Shown: positions 27,300 to 38,456, counted from the first letter of the stretch. The stretch is 64,000 bases of DNA from Physcomitrium patens (GCF_000002425.4 NC_037257.1:16904328-16968327); one strand, 5' to 3'. Numbers and translations: made by a program. Notes: a model not told the origin generated them from the sequence alone.

Positions 27300-28071
27300 T
27301 TTTCAAAAACCTTATGGTGAAATTGATTTTGAACTTAGCTACAAAAAAATTATTATTTCTAAGCTATTAAAAAAAATCATTTTTAATAGGAAGAATCTTA
27401 AATTAGGCAAATCAAAGAAACTGACTATAATAGATGAAAAGAAAATCACTTAAAAAATTTAAAATATTATTGAGGTTATTAGAAATCTTAACAATATTAT
27501 TATTAATCATGTTTTAATCCAAACCATTTGAAATGTTCTGAAAAAATAGAATATAAAAGTTGTGGTGAAGAAAAAAAAAAGCCACTACTATTTACCTGCT
27601 ATCAAAAATAATACTTGGATTTTACTTTGAAGTATATGGAATAGACTGTAGAAGATTGGAAGAGGATTATTTGGTCAAATGAGACAAAAATAAATAGATT
27701 TAGATCAGATGGCAGAATGTGGGTGTGGAAACAAAAAAGTTAATCCTTGCTTGAGAAGAAGATCTAAAAAATAGTTAAGTATAGAGGTAGAAATATAATG
27801 GTATGAAGTTATATGACATAGAATGAAATTGAGAGGATGGAAAAGGTTGAGGGGAGGATGGATGCCAAGCAATTCATGGAAATTCTTGAAAAAAACCTAC
27901 TTCCTAGGATTGAAGAATCTGGCATTTTTAAGAAGAAGGTGATTTTCAGGAAGAAAATGATCCCAAGTATAATTCAAAACTAGCATAGAAGTGATTTGAT
28001 CATGATAGGATTAAAGTAATAGATTAGATTGCTCAATATCCTAATCTTAATTCCATTGAATATCTATGGAC
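27300..28071 (+). pseudogene. Decayed Tc1-type DNA transposon transposase
   Basis: Conceptual translation, with stops, reads as a Tc1/mariner transposase. About 27417-27480 reads LKLGKSKKLTIIDEKKIT. About 27640-27730 reads DWKRIIWSNETKINRFRSDG, then MWVWKQK. The centre reads GRMDAKQFMEILEKNLLP, and the end reads DFQEENDPKYNSKLA, then PNLNSIEYLW. These match the first catalytic block (WSDET, here NET), the second (DNDPKH, here ENDPKY) and the P-LNPIE-LW block holding the last acidic residue. Several in-frame stops are present; most look like CGA/CAA/TGG codons changed by C-to-T or G-to-A. It starts a little after the end of element A and is cut off where the LTR of element G begins. No terminal inverted repeats were found. 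The family call is firm; subfamily and origin are uncertain. Confidence 0.8.
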
Positions 28072-30559
28072 TAAAAACTATGTGGCAATATTCTATAGGA
28101 CCTTTAAACCATGTTGGCATTATAAGATACGTATATTAACTTGCAAGGCAATTTTTTTATATATGTGCCACATAATTAGCTTATTTCATAAGCTATCAAT
28201 ACGTGGTTAACTTATTGACCAAGTTTTTAGCCTATCAATTAATTACAAATATATATAAAGTCAAAGAAATATATATATGAAGCTTTTAAGAAGCTTTTTT
28301 AAAAAATATTATGAAATAAATTTATTTTTATCTAAATCTATTTAATTATATAGATAAATATTAGAATAAATATATATATTTATAATATTATTTTTCTTTC
28401 TAAGAATGAATTCTATAAGGAGTGGTCATCATCTTTTATAGATCTTTTAATTCTTCATCTTCACTTTGATAAATGCTATCAATGAAAAGCTTCAATCTTC
28501 TTTGGTGCATTTATAAGATTCTTTTTTAGCTCTCATATGCATTCACTAATACCATATCCGTACCAATAAACAAGGTATTTTAATCTATTTTGGCATCACA
28601 TTAAATCTAATACTTCTTCTATCTTGAATTCTTATTTATTATTCACTTTTATAAGAAGAGGTGGCATTTGTCTTCTTTCAAAGATATTCATTGTCTTATA
28701 TGGCTCAAGAAGAGACATGTTAAAGATGGAATGGATCTTCATAGACTTTCATAGATATAATCAATAAACAACAAGATTGACTTGTTTACAAATAGAAAAA
28801 AGTTAAGCCTACAATAATCGAACTTGCTACAAGGACAAGTAGTATAGATATTGCAATAAGATAGTCATATCTTATGACTTACATTGAATTGTGGTTGTTC
28901 CTTGTGATAGGCATCTGTATTGATCTTTTGTTATTCTTAAGATTCATTTAATTATGCCTTCACTATTGTCTATAACTTTGACAAAAAAATTATTAAATCT
29001 CCTATTATAAGATTATCAACTTTTAAAAAGTCAAAAATATCAAATTAAAGATGATAAGCATAATTGACAAAGAAAGATGTTTTTTAAATAGAAGAATGTA
29101 CCAAATTATTATATGCAAATTCTACCAATGGTAAAAGAATTGTCCAATTATTTTAATGATAGTTGATAGTATATCTGAAATACAACTTTAAAACTTGATT
29201 TACTTATTTTGTTTGCTCATCAATTTGAGGATGAAAAACTGAAAAGAGCTTTATATCCACCTTTAAAATCTTGAAAAGGGTTCTCCAAAATCTTAATACA
29301 AATTGAATCCTCCTATCTAATATAATATCTTTGGATAATCCATAATAGCAATAGATATTATTAAGAAAAATGTTAGTTATTTTTTTATTTGTGATACATT
29401 TTGTATACAATACAAAATATATAATTTTAGTAAAATAAACTACTATTACAAATATAAAATCATACAAATTTGAGACTAAAAGATTTGTGATAAAATCTAT
29501 AGAAAGAAAAGATCATGGTTGTTTTGAAATAGGTAATGGCTGGAGAAGTTCATAATATTGATGATAAGAAGTTTTTGATTTTGAAAAAATATCATATGAT
29601 TGTTCAAAGTCTTTAATTGCCTTCCATATTTGAAGCCACCAAAAAAATTAACATATTAGCTCCAAAATCTTATTGCATCTAAAATACATGGTTATTGAAA
29701 AGTCATGATAAGCTTGAAGAACACATAATCATGCTTCGCCTTTTAGAATATATAATTGTCCTTCAAAATAGAGTAGATTATTCTTGGATTCAAATTTAGA
29801 AGTATTATAAGATTTAAAAGAATTATTTTTGATATCATGAATAAGATGATCAGAGGATATACTTAATTGAATTTAGTTAACAAAGGTTGAATCAAGAATC
29901 AATGTTGATTTTATTACTTGAATATAAAAATATTCTAATTTCAAGAAGATGATTTTTTGTTAATCAAGAATTATATTTCTTTCTTTTTATGTAAAGTAAG
30001 AATGTTTAGAAACGACATCTAAAAAATTTTATTATTTTTTGGATCAATAAGTGATTTTAAAATCAAATTTTAACAAAAATATGATCCAATGAACTTAGAA
30101 ACAATTCAAAATATATACCAACATGAAGTACTTGAGGTTCTTGTGATCTATATACACAATTGCTAAATGATAAGTATCTTCCAGATATTAATATCATTTT
30201 TAAAATTAATCCATAATTATAAGTTTTTTGTGATGGATATTATAATTAATCTTGGCTATTAAAAAATTTCTAGAATAAAAAGCTATCAAGTAGAATTTAT
30301 CAACTACTCTCATTTGTGACAAAACAACATCCATATCAAAGTCTAATATATTTTTTTCCATCAAAAATACCTTTCAAATAATCAATTGTAGCATGCAACG
30401 GCTTCAATAATAAATTGTTTCAAAGATTTTACTTTCAACATTATCAATAATAAATCTTTGATGTTGTTCTTCAATCCATACTAAAATTGATTGATAAGGA
30501 CTTTATCATTACAATCCATGTGTTAGAGACATAGTCCTTAGACCTTTCTAGAGACAAGT

Positions 30560-30630
30560 TTCTAGAACCTTCTAGAAAGAAGTCTCTAGAAACTTCCAGA
30601 AGATTCCTTGAATATTCTCTTAGAATATTC
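30560..30630 (+). promoter_or_regulatory. Heat-shock-element cluster in the LTR of element B
   Basis: TTCTAGAACCTTCTAGAA at 30560-30577 is a perfect four-unit alternating TTC/GAA array. TTCCAGAAGATTC at 30594-30606 is a perfect three-unit array. GAATATTC follows at 30610-30617 and 30623-30630. The same cluster is in the 3' LTR from 36648. HSF-binding sites have the form nTTCnnGAAn; function here is inferred. Confidence 0.7.
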
Positions 30631-30813
30631 TTCAAAGATTCCCTAAAGATTCTTTGAAGATTCCCTTAGAAAGCTCTAGAAGATTCTTAGAATATTCTAG
30701 TAGATTCTAAAAAGTTACTTGAGAAGCTTCCTAGCTCTTGGGTAGTTGCTCGAGAAGCTTCATAGTTCTTGGGAAGCTTCTTGATGTGCTTCCTTAGAAC
30801 CATAGGCCAGTAG

Positions 30814-30856
30814 TATATATAGGAGTCGAGGCTGAAGAGTTCTTCAGTCTCGACAA
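30814..30856 (+). promoter_or_regulatory. TATA box and predicted RNA start of element B
   Basis: TATATATA at 30814-30821 places the start at about 30846. The sequence from there, AGTCTCGACAA (30846-30856), is the exact complement of 30987-30997 just after the LTR. Confidence 0.7.
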
Positions 30857-30986
30857 CGCATCTCTTGAAGCTCTAGCTCAATTCTCTTGGCGTTGCTCTT
30901 GTACTCATCTGATAATCTAGTTCTTGTCATTTCTTCTTCAACTTCTTGTTTAGATTTCTTGTTTGTATTTTTTGGTCCGTGACAGT

Positions 30987-30997
30987 TTGTCGAGACT
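30987..30997 (+). other. Putative self-primer binding site of element B
   Basis: TTGTCGAGACT starts 2 nt after the 5' LTR and is complementary over all 11 nt to the predicted RNA 5' end at 30846-30856. I see no convincing tRNA 3'-end complement at this place. Confidence 0.75.
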
Positions 30998-31002
30998 ACC
31001 TT

Positions 31003-31380
31003 TATCTTAATATCAGAGTTGAATCCTTCTTGTTTGAGAGCGGATTATCCCTCTTCTTGAAGGTATTCTAACGCTTTAGGGGTTGCGGATTACTCTCCTC
31101 TAAACTGATATTTTCTCAATCACAATATCAAAGCTTAGTTCTTTGAGGCAGAGAGTGGACTACCCCTTTCCTTGAAGATACTTGAGCGTTCTAAGGGTTG
31201 CGGATTACCCTCTCTTAGACTGATATTAATTCCTTCTTTTTGTTTAGCATAGCTAGTAGAAAAGACTGTTAACATCGATTTCAGAGCTTTGCCTTCTTGA
31301 TAGAGTGCGGATTACCCCTCTTCTCGAAAGCATTGAGGCATTTTTAGAGGTTGCGGATTATCCTCCTCTAAAACTGAAAT
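31003..31380 (+). repeat. Three tandem leader modules with GCGGATTA motifs, element B
   Basis: Three diverged units begin at about 31003, 31115 and 31269. Each has an (A/T)ATCA(G/A)AG-like start, an AGAG(T/C)..GGATTAYCCC box and a second box GGTTGCGGATTAYYCTC. The second boxes are flanked by complementary arms such as TTTTAGAGG and CCTCTAAAA (about 31342-31373). Units end near ACTGATAT or ACTGAAAT. Weaker versions are present in the leaders of A, C, D and G. A T-run of about 37 follows at 31394-31430. Confidence 0.7.
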
Positions 31381-31392
31381 CGTTTAATGTGT

Positions 31393-31430
<38 letters not shown>

Positions 31431-34400
31431 CCTTTTCTCCGAGTAGGTTTTAGTGACAGGTAGTGCTACAATTTTCTCCAAGAGACTTAGCAATTTCTTC
31501 TTCTCTCAAAATTTTAATCCATCTATTCTCTAAATATGGAAGTAGACCAGGTCATAGACAGTGCATCTCCACAAGTAGACAATAGAGTGGCAACTCTTGC
31601 AGATCTTCAAGCTCTTATGAATAGTGTACGAAAGGAGATTGCATTTCTTCGCAATCCAAGTAAAGAACCTCAAATTGATCTAGTGACCGAAGAAGCTAGA
31701 CGCGAAATTCATAGCCTACAACAAGAGATTATTCGACTGAGAAAAGTAAGACATGTGTCACATACGACCCCTATAGATACTTCAAGGATTAGTACGAAAG
31801 AACCAAAAGCGAGTATGCCAGACAAGTTTGACGGAACAAGAGCCAACTTTCGAGGTTTTGTGCAACAAGTACGGCTTTACCTACGCCTATACCCTTCTTG
31901 TTATCCGAATGGATTTACCCAGGTTGCTTTCATAGGTACTCTTCTATCAGGAAATGCTCGCTCTTGGCTTGTTCCACTATTGGAGAAGGATTCTCTAATA
32001 TTGTACGACCTAGAGGCTTTCATAGAGAGACTTACTGCTGCATTTGGAGATAGCGATCGAGAAAGAGTGGCTGAAAGAAAGATACAAAATCTGCGACAAG
32101 GATCACGTTCTGCTGCAATCTATGCTGCAGAATTTCAACAGCTTACATGTGATCTTGATTGAAATGATAAGGCGTTCATGACACGATTTCGATATGGACT
32201 GAGAGATGATGTCAAGAACTTATTGATCACCATGCCTAAGGCAGATACTTTAGAAGAACTTATATCTCAGGCAATTATTTGTGACAACCGCCTCTTTGAA
32301 TTATGACAAGAAAGACGATCAGGCTGGAGAAATGATGGAGCATTTGCTACATTTTCAAAAGGTCCAGAGAATCACTCCACAGATCCTGAACCCATGCAAA
32401 TTGATGTGGTACGTTTCAAACCCCTCACAGTTGAGGAAAGGAAGCGACGGTTTGAACAAAACTTGTGTTTATATTGCGGAGAAGTGGGCCATAAAGCTGT
32501 AGATTGTCGGAAGAAACAGAAGCCTCAAACAACAAGACTCAGGAGTACAAGCATGCAAGAAAACAAGGACGCCCAGCCACAATAGGGACGGTGCGGCTGG
32601 ACATCTCAACATCCAAAATTAATCAAGGTCCATTTCTCTCAGCTCAACCTTCAGATTGTTTTATGGTACCTTTACATCTGGGTATTCAAGAACTACAAGT
32701 CGATGCTTTATTAGACTCGGGTGCATCCGCTTGCTTTATAGATGAAGAGTTTGCCAAGCTTCACAATATTTTTCTTGTAAAGAAACTTAAGCCTGTCCAT
32801 GTAGAAGTCATAGACGGACGACCATTGTCTTCGGGCAATGTTATCCATGAAACTAAACTATTGAAGGTACGTCTTGAAAACCATGAGAGTAATATTGTGT
32901 TTAATGTTATCAAGACCCCTTCATGTCCTATCATTTTGGGACTATCTTGGCTTGATAGATATAATCCATTGATAGATTGGAAGTTGCGGAAAGTGACATT
33001 TCCAACAAACTCCTTGAAGGTGGAATCTGCTAAGACAATGTCTAGAAACAAATCCTTGTTTATAGGTGCAAGGGCTTTCATGAAGGAAGCCAAGCAAAAT
33101 ACACCTCTTGTCATCTTCGCAACTCCGACTCAAGAAGATGCAACTCCGACTTTGGTTATTCCAAAGCAGTATGAAGAATTCAAAGATTTCTTTGAAAAGA
33201 AGAATGCTGATATGCTGCCAGAGCATCGACCCTATGACTGTGCCATTGAATTGCAAGAAGGAACACAACCACCTTTTGGACCAATCTACAATTTGTCGCA
33301 GACGGAGTTGACTGAGTTGCAGAAGTACATTGACGAGAATCTAGCCAAGAACTTCATCTGTCATTCGAAGTCACCAGCTGCGGCACCAATCTTATTTGTG
33401 AAGAAGAAGGATGGCTCACTACGGATGTGCGTGGACTATCAAGGTCTCAACAAGGTGATAAAAAAGAATCGCTACCCACTGCCTTTAATCTCTGGTCTTT
33501 TAGAACAACTTGGGCGTGCAAGGATCTTTACAAAGATTGACCTAAGGGGAGCTTACAACCTTGTGCGAATCAAGGAAGGAGATGAATGGAAGACAGCTTT
33601 CCGAACAAAGTATGGCCATTTTGAATACAATGTCATGCCATTTGGTCTTACTAATGCTCCAGCGGTCTTTCAACACATGATGAATGACATCTTTTGAGAG
33701 CATCTAGACGATTTTGTTGTCATCTATCTAAATGATATTTTGATATTTTCTAAGAACGAGGAAGAACATGAGAAGCACGTTCGTATGGTACTCAAAAAAC
33801 TACGGGAGCAAGGACTCTATGCCAAATTGGAGAAGTGCTTATTTCACCAAACTGAGATGGAGTTTTTGGGATTCATCGCGACTACGGAAGGCTTGAAGAT
33901 GGATCCAAAGAAGGTGGAAGCAATCATGTCTTGGGAAGTTCCGAAGACGGTTAGGGACGTACAATGTTTTCTTGGATTTGCTAACTACTATCGGATCTTC
34001 ATCAAGAATTATTCTCAAGTTGCTGCCCCCCCTCACTCGGTTAACGTGCAAGGACAAGCTCGAATGGGGACCTATTGCAGAAAAAGCATTCCAAGATTTG
34101 AAGATGGTATTTACTACAGCTCCAATCTTGGTACATCCGGACTTTACAAAGGCCTTTTATTTGGAGACAGATGCTTCGGATTTTGCTTTGGGAGCTGTAC
34201 TTTCACAGATGGGCGTAGATGAGAAGCTCCATCCAGTTGCGTTCTATTCTCGAAAATTCTGTGCTGCTGAGATCAACTATGAGATCCACGATAAGGAACT
34301 CCTTGCTTTAGTAGATTCTTTCCAAGAGTGGCGCCACTTTCTCGAAGGAACTACACATCCAGTGACCGTATATACAGATCACAAGAATTTGGAGTATTTT

Positions 34401-36210
34401 ATGTCGGCTCAGGTTTTGAATCGGCGTCAAGCTCGGTGGAGTATGTCGCTATCCAGGTTCGACTTTGTTATTACTTATCGACCTGGGAAGCAACAAGGAT
34501 TGTCCGATGCATTATCAAGGAGATCATATCTCGCGCCAAAGGCTCGAGATGCAGCATTTGATCAACAGTGCACGACATTGTTGAAGCCAGAGAAATTTCG
34601 GCTCAATGCAGTTATTATACCAATTGATGCTGACTTCCTCGACCAGGTACGGGCCACAACCATTGAAGATTCTCTAGCCCTTGATATCAAGCAACATGCT
34701 AGTAATGATAATTTCAAGATGGAAGGAGATCTAGTATATTTCGAAGAGCGGTTATATATCCCAAAAGGGCCAACATGACTCCGAGTTCTTCAATCTCGTC
34801 ATGACTTTCTAGCTGCGGGATATTTTGGATTCAATAAGACCTTGGAACTTATTTCCCGCGATTTCTGGTGGCCTCAAATGTGGAAGGATGTGAAAGATTT
34901 TGTTGTATCTTATGACATTTGTTCAAGATCCAAAAACCCTCGACATCGGCCTTATGGACTTCTACAGCCATTGCCTATTCCGCGCCGACCATGGTCTTCG
35001 GTTTCCATGGACTTTATTACGGATCTACCACCATCGAATTCATTTGACAACATTTTTGTTGTCGTAGACCGGCTTACAAAGATGGCGCATTTTGTTCCTT
35101 GCAAGAAGACATCGTCAAGCGAAGACACAGCAAGACTCTTTCTTGATAATGTGTATCGATATCATGGTCTACCAGATGATATCGTATCGAATCGAGGAAC
35201 CCAGTTTGTGTCAAAGTTTTGGAAATCTCTTTTTGAGATATTGAAGGTGGATATCAAGCTTTCTTCGGCATTTCATCCTCAAACGGACGGCCAAACAGAA
35301 CGGGTGAATCAAGTTTTAGAGCAATATTTACGTTCCACCATCAACTATCAACAAGATGATTGGGCCGCATATCTACCGCTAGCCGAGTTTACATATAACA
35401 ACACCCTTCATGCGTCAATTCAACAAACGCCATTCTTTTCCAATTATGGATACCATCCGAAGCTTGACTTATGGAGTTCGTCGACGATTAACAATCCGGC
35501 ACCTGAAGGATTGGTGAAGGAGCTTTCGCAGCTTCAAACTACATTGAAGCTTCAATTGCAAACTGCCCAAGAATCTTACAAGGCATCCGCGGATAAATTT
35601 TGGAATCAGGCACCTAAATTCACGATTGGAGACAAAGTTGGGCTGCTTCGACGAAATATTAAGACCAAGCGGCCATGTGATAAATTGGACTATCGGAGAT
35701 TGGGACCATTTGTTATCCAGAAGCAGATCAATCCTATAGCGTATCGTCTGGAGTTACCAGCTACTATGAAGGTACATCTTGTCTTTCATGTTTCTTTGTT
35801 GGAGCCTTATCGAGAATCGTCTTTTCCTGGAAGAGTACAATGTCCACCACCTAGCATAGAAATAGAGAACCACGAAGAATACGAGGTGGAAAAGGTCCTG
35901 GATTCACGGCAAAGACGGGATAAATTAGAATACTTTGTGCATTGGAGCGGTTACGATATTAATGAACGAACATGGGAGCCGGCCGAAAATCTTGCGAATG
36001 CGCCAAAAAAGATATAGGAGTTTCATCGACGATATCCTGAGAAACCCAAGCCGTTTCGACGATAGCTTCTTACTGAAGCTTACTCATCCAAAAAACAGAA
36101 AAGAGGAGAGAGCACCACCAAAATCCATAGTTGATGTAATCATTCTCTCCAAGATAGCGTAGAACTTTGTTAGTAGCCCAAGTTTGTTCTTATTGTTTTA
36201 GCCTTTGAAT

Positions 36211-36558
36211 ATGGATAGCCAAGATACTACACTTGTCATGTCATCTCAAGCAACTAGCTCACGAAGACGACCGCGAGATGAAGAACCGCTTGCACCACGA
36301 CAACGTCGAAGGATTTCGAGCAACAGATCGCTGGTGATTGTATTTGAGGTCGAGCCTACCTACAATGGTCAGCCAGAAGGAGTATTTGCAGGACAATTTT
36401 ACAATGAAGACACGGAGGTTCATGCTTGGTCAGAAGTTGAAGGCGTGGGCCACTACCGTTGGCTTCAAGGACCATTGAATTACTTGCCTCGTGAACAACA
36501 ATTGGAGTTCATAGTAGAGGTTATGCGACAGATCTTCATTTTCTTGCGTTGGTATTGA
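36211..36558 (+). CDS. Accessory ORF of element B, downstream of the chromodomain
   Basis: An intact 115-residue ORF lies between the end of pol and the polypurine tract. The N-terminus is basic and low-complexity (SSRRRPRDEEPLAPRQRRR). The C-terminal half has the motif GHYRWLQGPLNYL and a hydrophobic end. I know no family for it. The same motif, or a recognisable derivative, occurs at the same place in element C (minus strand, about 46190-45910) and in D (about 43390-43520), and a more decayed remnant in A (minus strand, about 19330-19190). Conservation across elements with diverged LTRs suggests it was a real retroelement protein. The basic N-terminus could be a nuclear-localisation or RNA-binding tail; that is inference. 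Confidence 0.6.
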   Translation: MDSQDTTLVMSSQATSSRRRPRDEEPLAPRQRRRISSNRSLVIVFEVEPTYNGQPEGVFAGQFYNEDTEVHAWSEVEGVGHYRWLQGPLNYLPREQQLEFIVEVMRQIFIFLRWY

Positions 36559-36608
36559 CTGACGATAACATTGCTTCTCGGAGACCTCGAAGCTAAAGGA
36601 GGAGGTGA

Positions 36609-37061
36609 TGTTAGGGACATAGTCCTTAGACCTTTCTAGAGACAAGTTTCTAGAACCTTCTAGAAAGAAGTCTCTAGAAACTTCCAGAAGATTCCTTGAA
36701 TATTCTCTTAGAATATTCTTCAAAGATTCCCTAAAGATTCCTTTAGAAAGCTCTAGAAGATTCTTAGAATATTCTAGTAGATTCTAAAAAGTTACTTGAG
36801 AAGCTTCCTAGCTCTTGGGTAGTTGCTCGAGAAGCTTCATAGTTCTTGGGAAGCTTCTTGATGCGCTTCCTTAGAACCATAGGCCAGTAGTATATATAGG
36901 AGTCTAGGCTGAAGAGTTCTTCAGTCTCGACAATGCATCTCTTGAAGCTCTAGCTCAATTCTCTTGGCGTTGCTCTTGTACTCATCTGATAATCTAGTTC
37001 TTGTCATTTCTTCTTCAACTTCTTGTTTAGATTTCTTGTTTGTATTTTTTGGTCCGTGACA
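36609..37061 (+). repeat. 3' LTR of element B
   Basis: 453 bp, nearly identical to the 5' copy. A purine-rich tract AAAGGAGGAGG lies directly upstream and the target duplication CCATG directly downstream. Confidence 0.93.
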
Positions 37062-37972
37062 CCATGTCACAAGTAAGGTTTTGGATTTTAGGAATATATA
37101 TAGTGGCTAATCATGATCTTTGTTGTAATGAAAAGAACTTGGTCTCTATTACTCTTTCTTGATCATTTTCTCCAAATGTGGCTGTAAATACTTCTAGAAA
37201 TAAATTCAAAACATAAAAGGAGTCATGAATCTTTTTCTATCAAAGATGTAAACCAAAAGAGAGTGCTTCTTGATATAACTGCACCTATGAATCCAACTTA
37301 AGTAAATCCATCAAGATATTACAAAAGATACAATATCAAATAGAGCTTAACTTGTTGCAAAAATCTTCAAAATTTTTATCTTCTTCCATCAAACTGCTTG
37401 GGCATACTAACCATTATCCATGTTATACTTGTGGAAGAAAAACTTCTTAGATTTGACTGTGATGTCAATCTATTTGCTTTCTTCAATTATACAATTTCTT
37501 GATGGAGACTTTGAACTTCTTTCATTGGCATAGGATTAGTATTTCCTTGGTTGGCATTGGTGATGTATGAAATTTCCATCTTAAGAGTGTTGGCAAGTTC
37601 ATAAAGATATACAATAGTTGCAAATTTATTCTCAATTTTGTAAAATGTAGCATTCATAATTTTTCCTTCTATTTCAAACAACTTGAAAAATCTATAAAAG
37701 TAATTAAAAAAAGATAATTTCCAACATCTAATGTCAAATATAAGTTTTTACAAAGAAAGATAATCTACTCTTTTTAAGGAAAAAATCAGTATTAGAAAAC
37801 TAAATAATTTATTCAAAGTTGGATAATCTACAACCTTTAAAATAAAACAATAGAAGTGAGATAATCTACTCAATTCTAAAACAATATAAGAACAATGAAT
37901 TAGTACTCTTGTCAAATTTTCAAAGACATGAACCTCAAAGAACTAAAATGTCAATACATTCTAATATCATTG

Positions 37973-38010
37973 AAAAAAAAAAAAAAAAAAAAAAAAAATA
38001 TATATATATA
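37973..38010. repeat. A-run followed by (TA)n in the 5' LTR of element G
   Basis: About 26 A, then an alternating TA run. It lies inside the LTR of element G and looks like a local expansion. Confidence 0.85.
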
Positions 38011-38456
38011 CAAAGATGATATAGTATTAAATTAGAATGGTTATTGCTAAAGACAAAAAGATTAGAAAGTCTTGAAACAAGACTAAAGACTAAAAAGGCA
38101 TTGACAATAGTAAAAAAAGTTTCACTCTTGCCTCCATATATACTCTTAACTAAGAGCTACATAGCAATGTCTTACAGGATCTTCAAAACTTGTTGGCTTT
38201 ATAAAACACGTATCTTAACTTGCAAGGCAAGTTTTCTATATGTGTGCCATATAGTTAGCTTGTTCTACAAACTATTAACACGTGGTTACCTTGTTGACCA
38301 AATTTCTAATCTACCAATCAACTACAAATACATGTAAAGTCAAAGTAGTGTATATGAAGCTTCTAAGAAGTTTTTCTAGAAAATATTATAGAATAAATTA
38401 TTTTTTTATTTAATCATATTAGTAAATATTAGAATAAATATCTATGTCTATAACAA

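Larger units (their letters stand above)
30521..30984 (+). repeat. 5' LTR of element B
   Basis: 464 bp. U3 carries clustered heat-shock-type elements (30560-30630), then a TATATATA box at 30814-30821. An inverted repeat spans 30825-30854, and the predicted RNA start is near 30846. GTGACA ends the LTR. Confidence 0.93.
30521..37061 (+). mobile_element. Element B: young Ty3/gypsy chromovirus, close to whole
   Basis: LTRs 30521-30984 and 36609-37061 begin TGTTAG and end GTGACA. The 5-bp target duplication CCATG lies at 30516-30520 and 37062-37066. By hand the LTRs differ by about four substitutions and one 11-bp indel, near 99% identity. With a commonly used plant LTR rate that is a few hundred thousand years. 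Parts in order: gag about 31536-32600 with a CCHC knuckle near 32466-32507; protease about 32650-32960 (DSG site); reverse transcriptase about 33290-33960; RNase H about 34140-34520; integrase about 34790-35640; chromodomain about 35880-36015; accessory ORF 36211-36558; polypurine tract about 36595-36606. It looks nearly whole, with roughly five breaks. GC is higher than in the surrounding fossils, in line with recent arrival. Confidence 0.93.
28072..38456 (-). mobile_element. Element G: old Ty3/gypsy retrotransposon split by element B
   Basis: Minus-strand relative of A and C. The 3' LTR remnant lies at about 28072-28390; the 5' LTR is at 37918-38456. Internal remains on the left of B (about 28390-30520) cover the end of pol, integrase (the HPQIDEQTK block lies at about 29210-29240), RNase H and part of gag. 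On the right of B (37062-37917) they cover gag, including a stretch at about 37681-37487 similar to the gag start of element D, and the leader. The 11-nt internal primer site ACTCTTGTCAA (plus strand) is at 37905-37915, 2 nt from the LTR. No reverse transcriptase is recognisable. It is a heavily broken fossil, older than B, which inserted into it. Confidence 0.75.

Noticed and set aside
31009-31020. AATATCAGAG near the 5' LTR of B as a tRNA-Met-type primer site
   Set aside because: It resembles the common plant TATCAGAGC site but lies 24 nt from the LTR and recurs in diverged form at about 31124 and 31277 as part of the tandem leader units. The 11-nt self-complementary site at 2 nt from the LTR fits far better.
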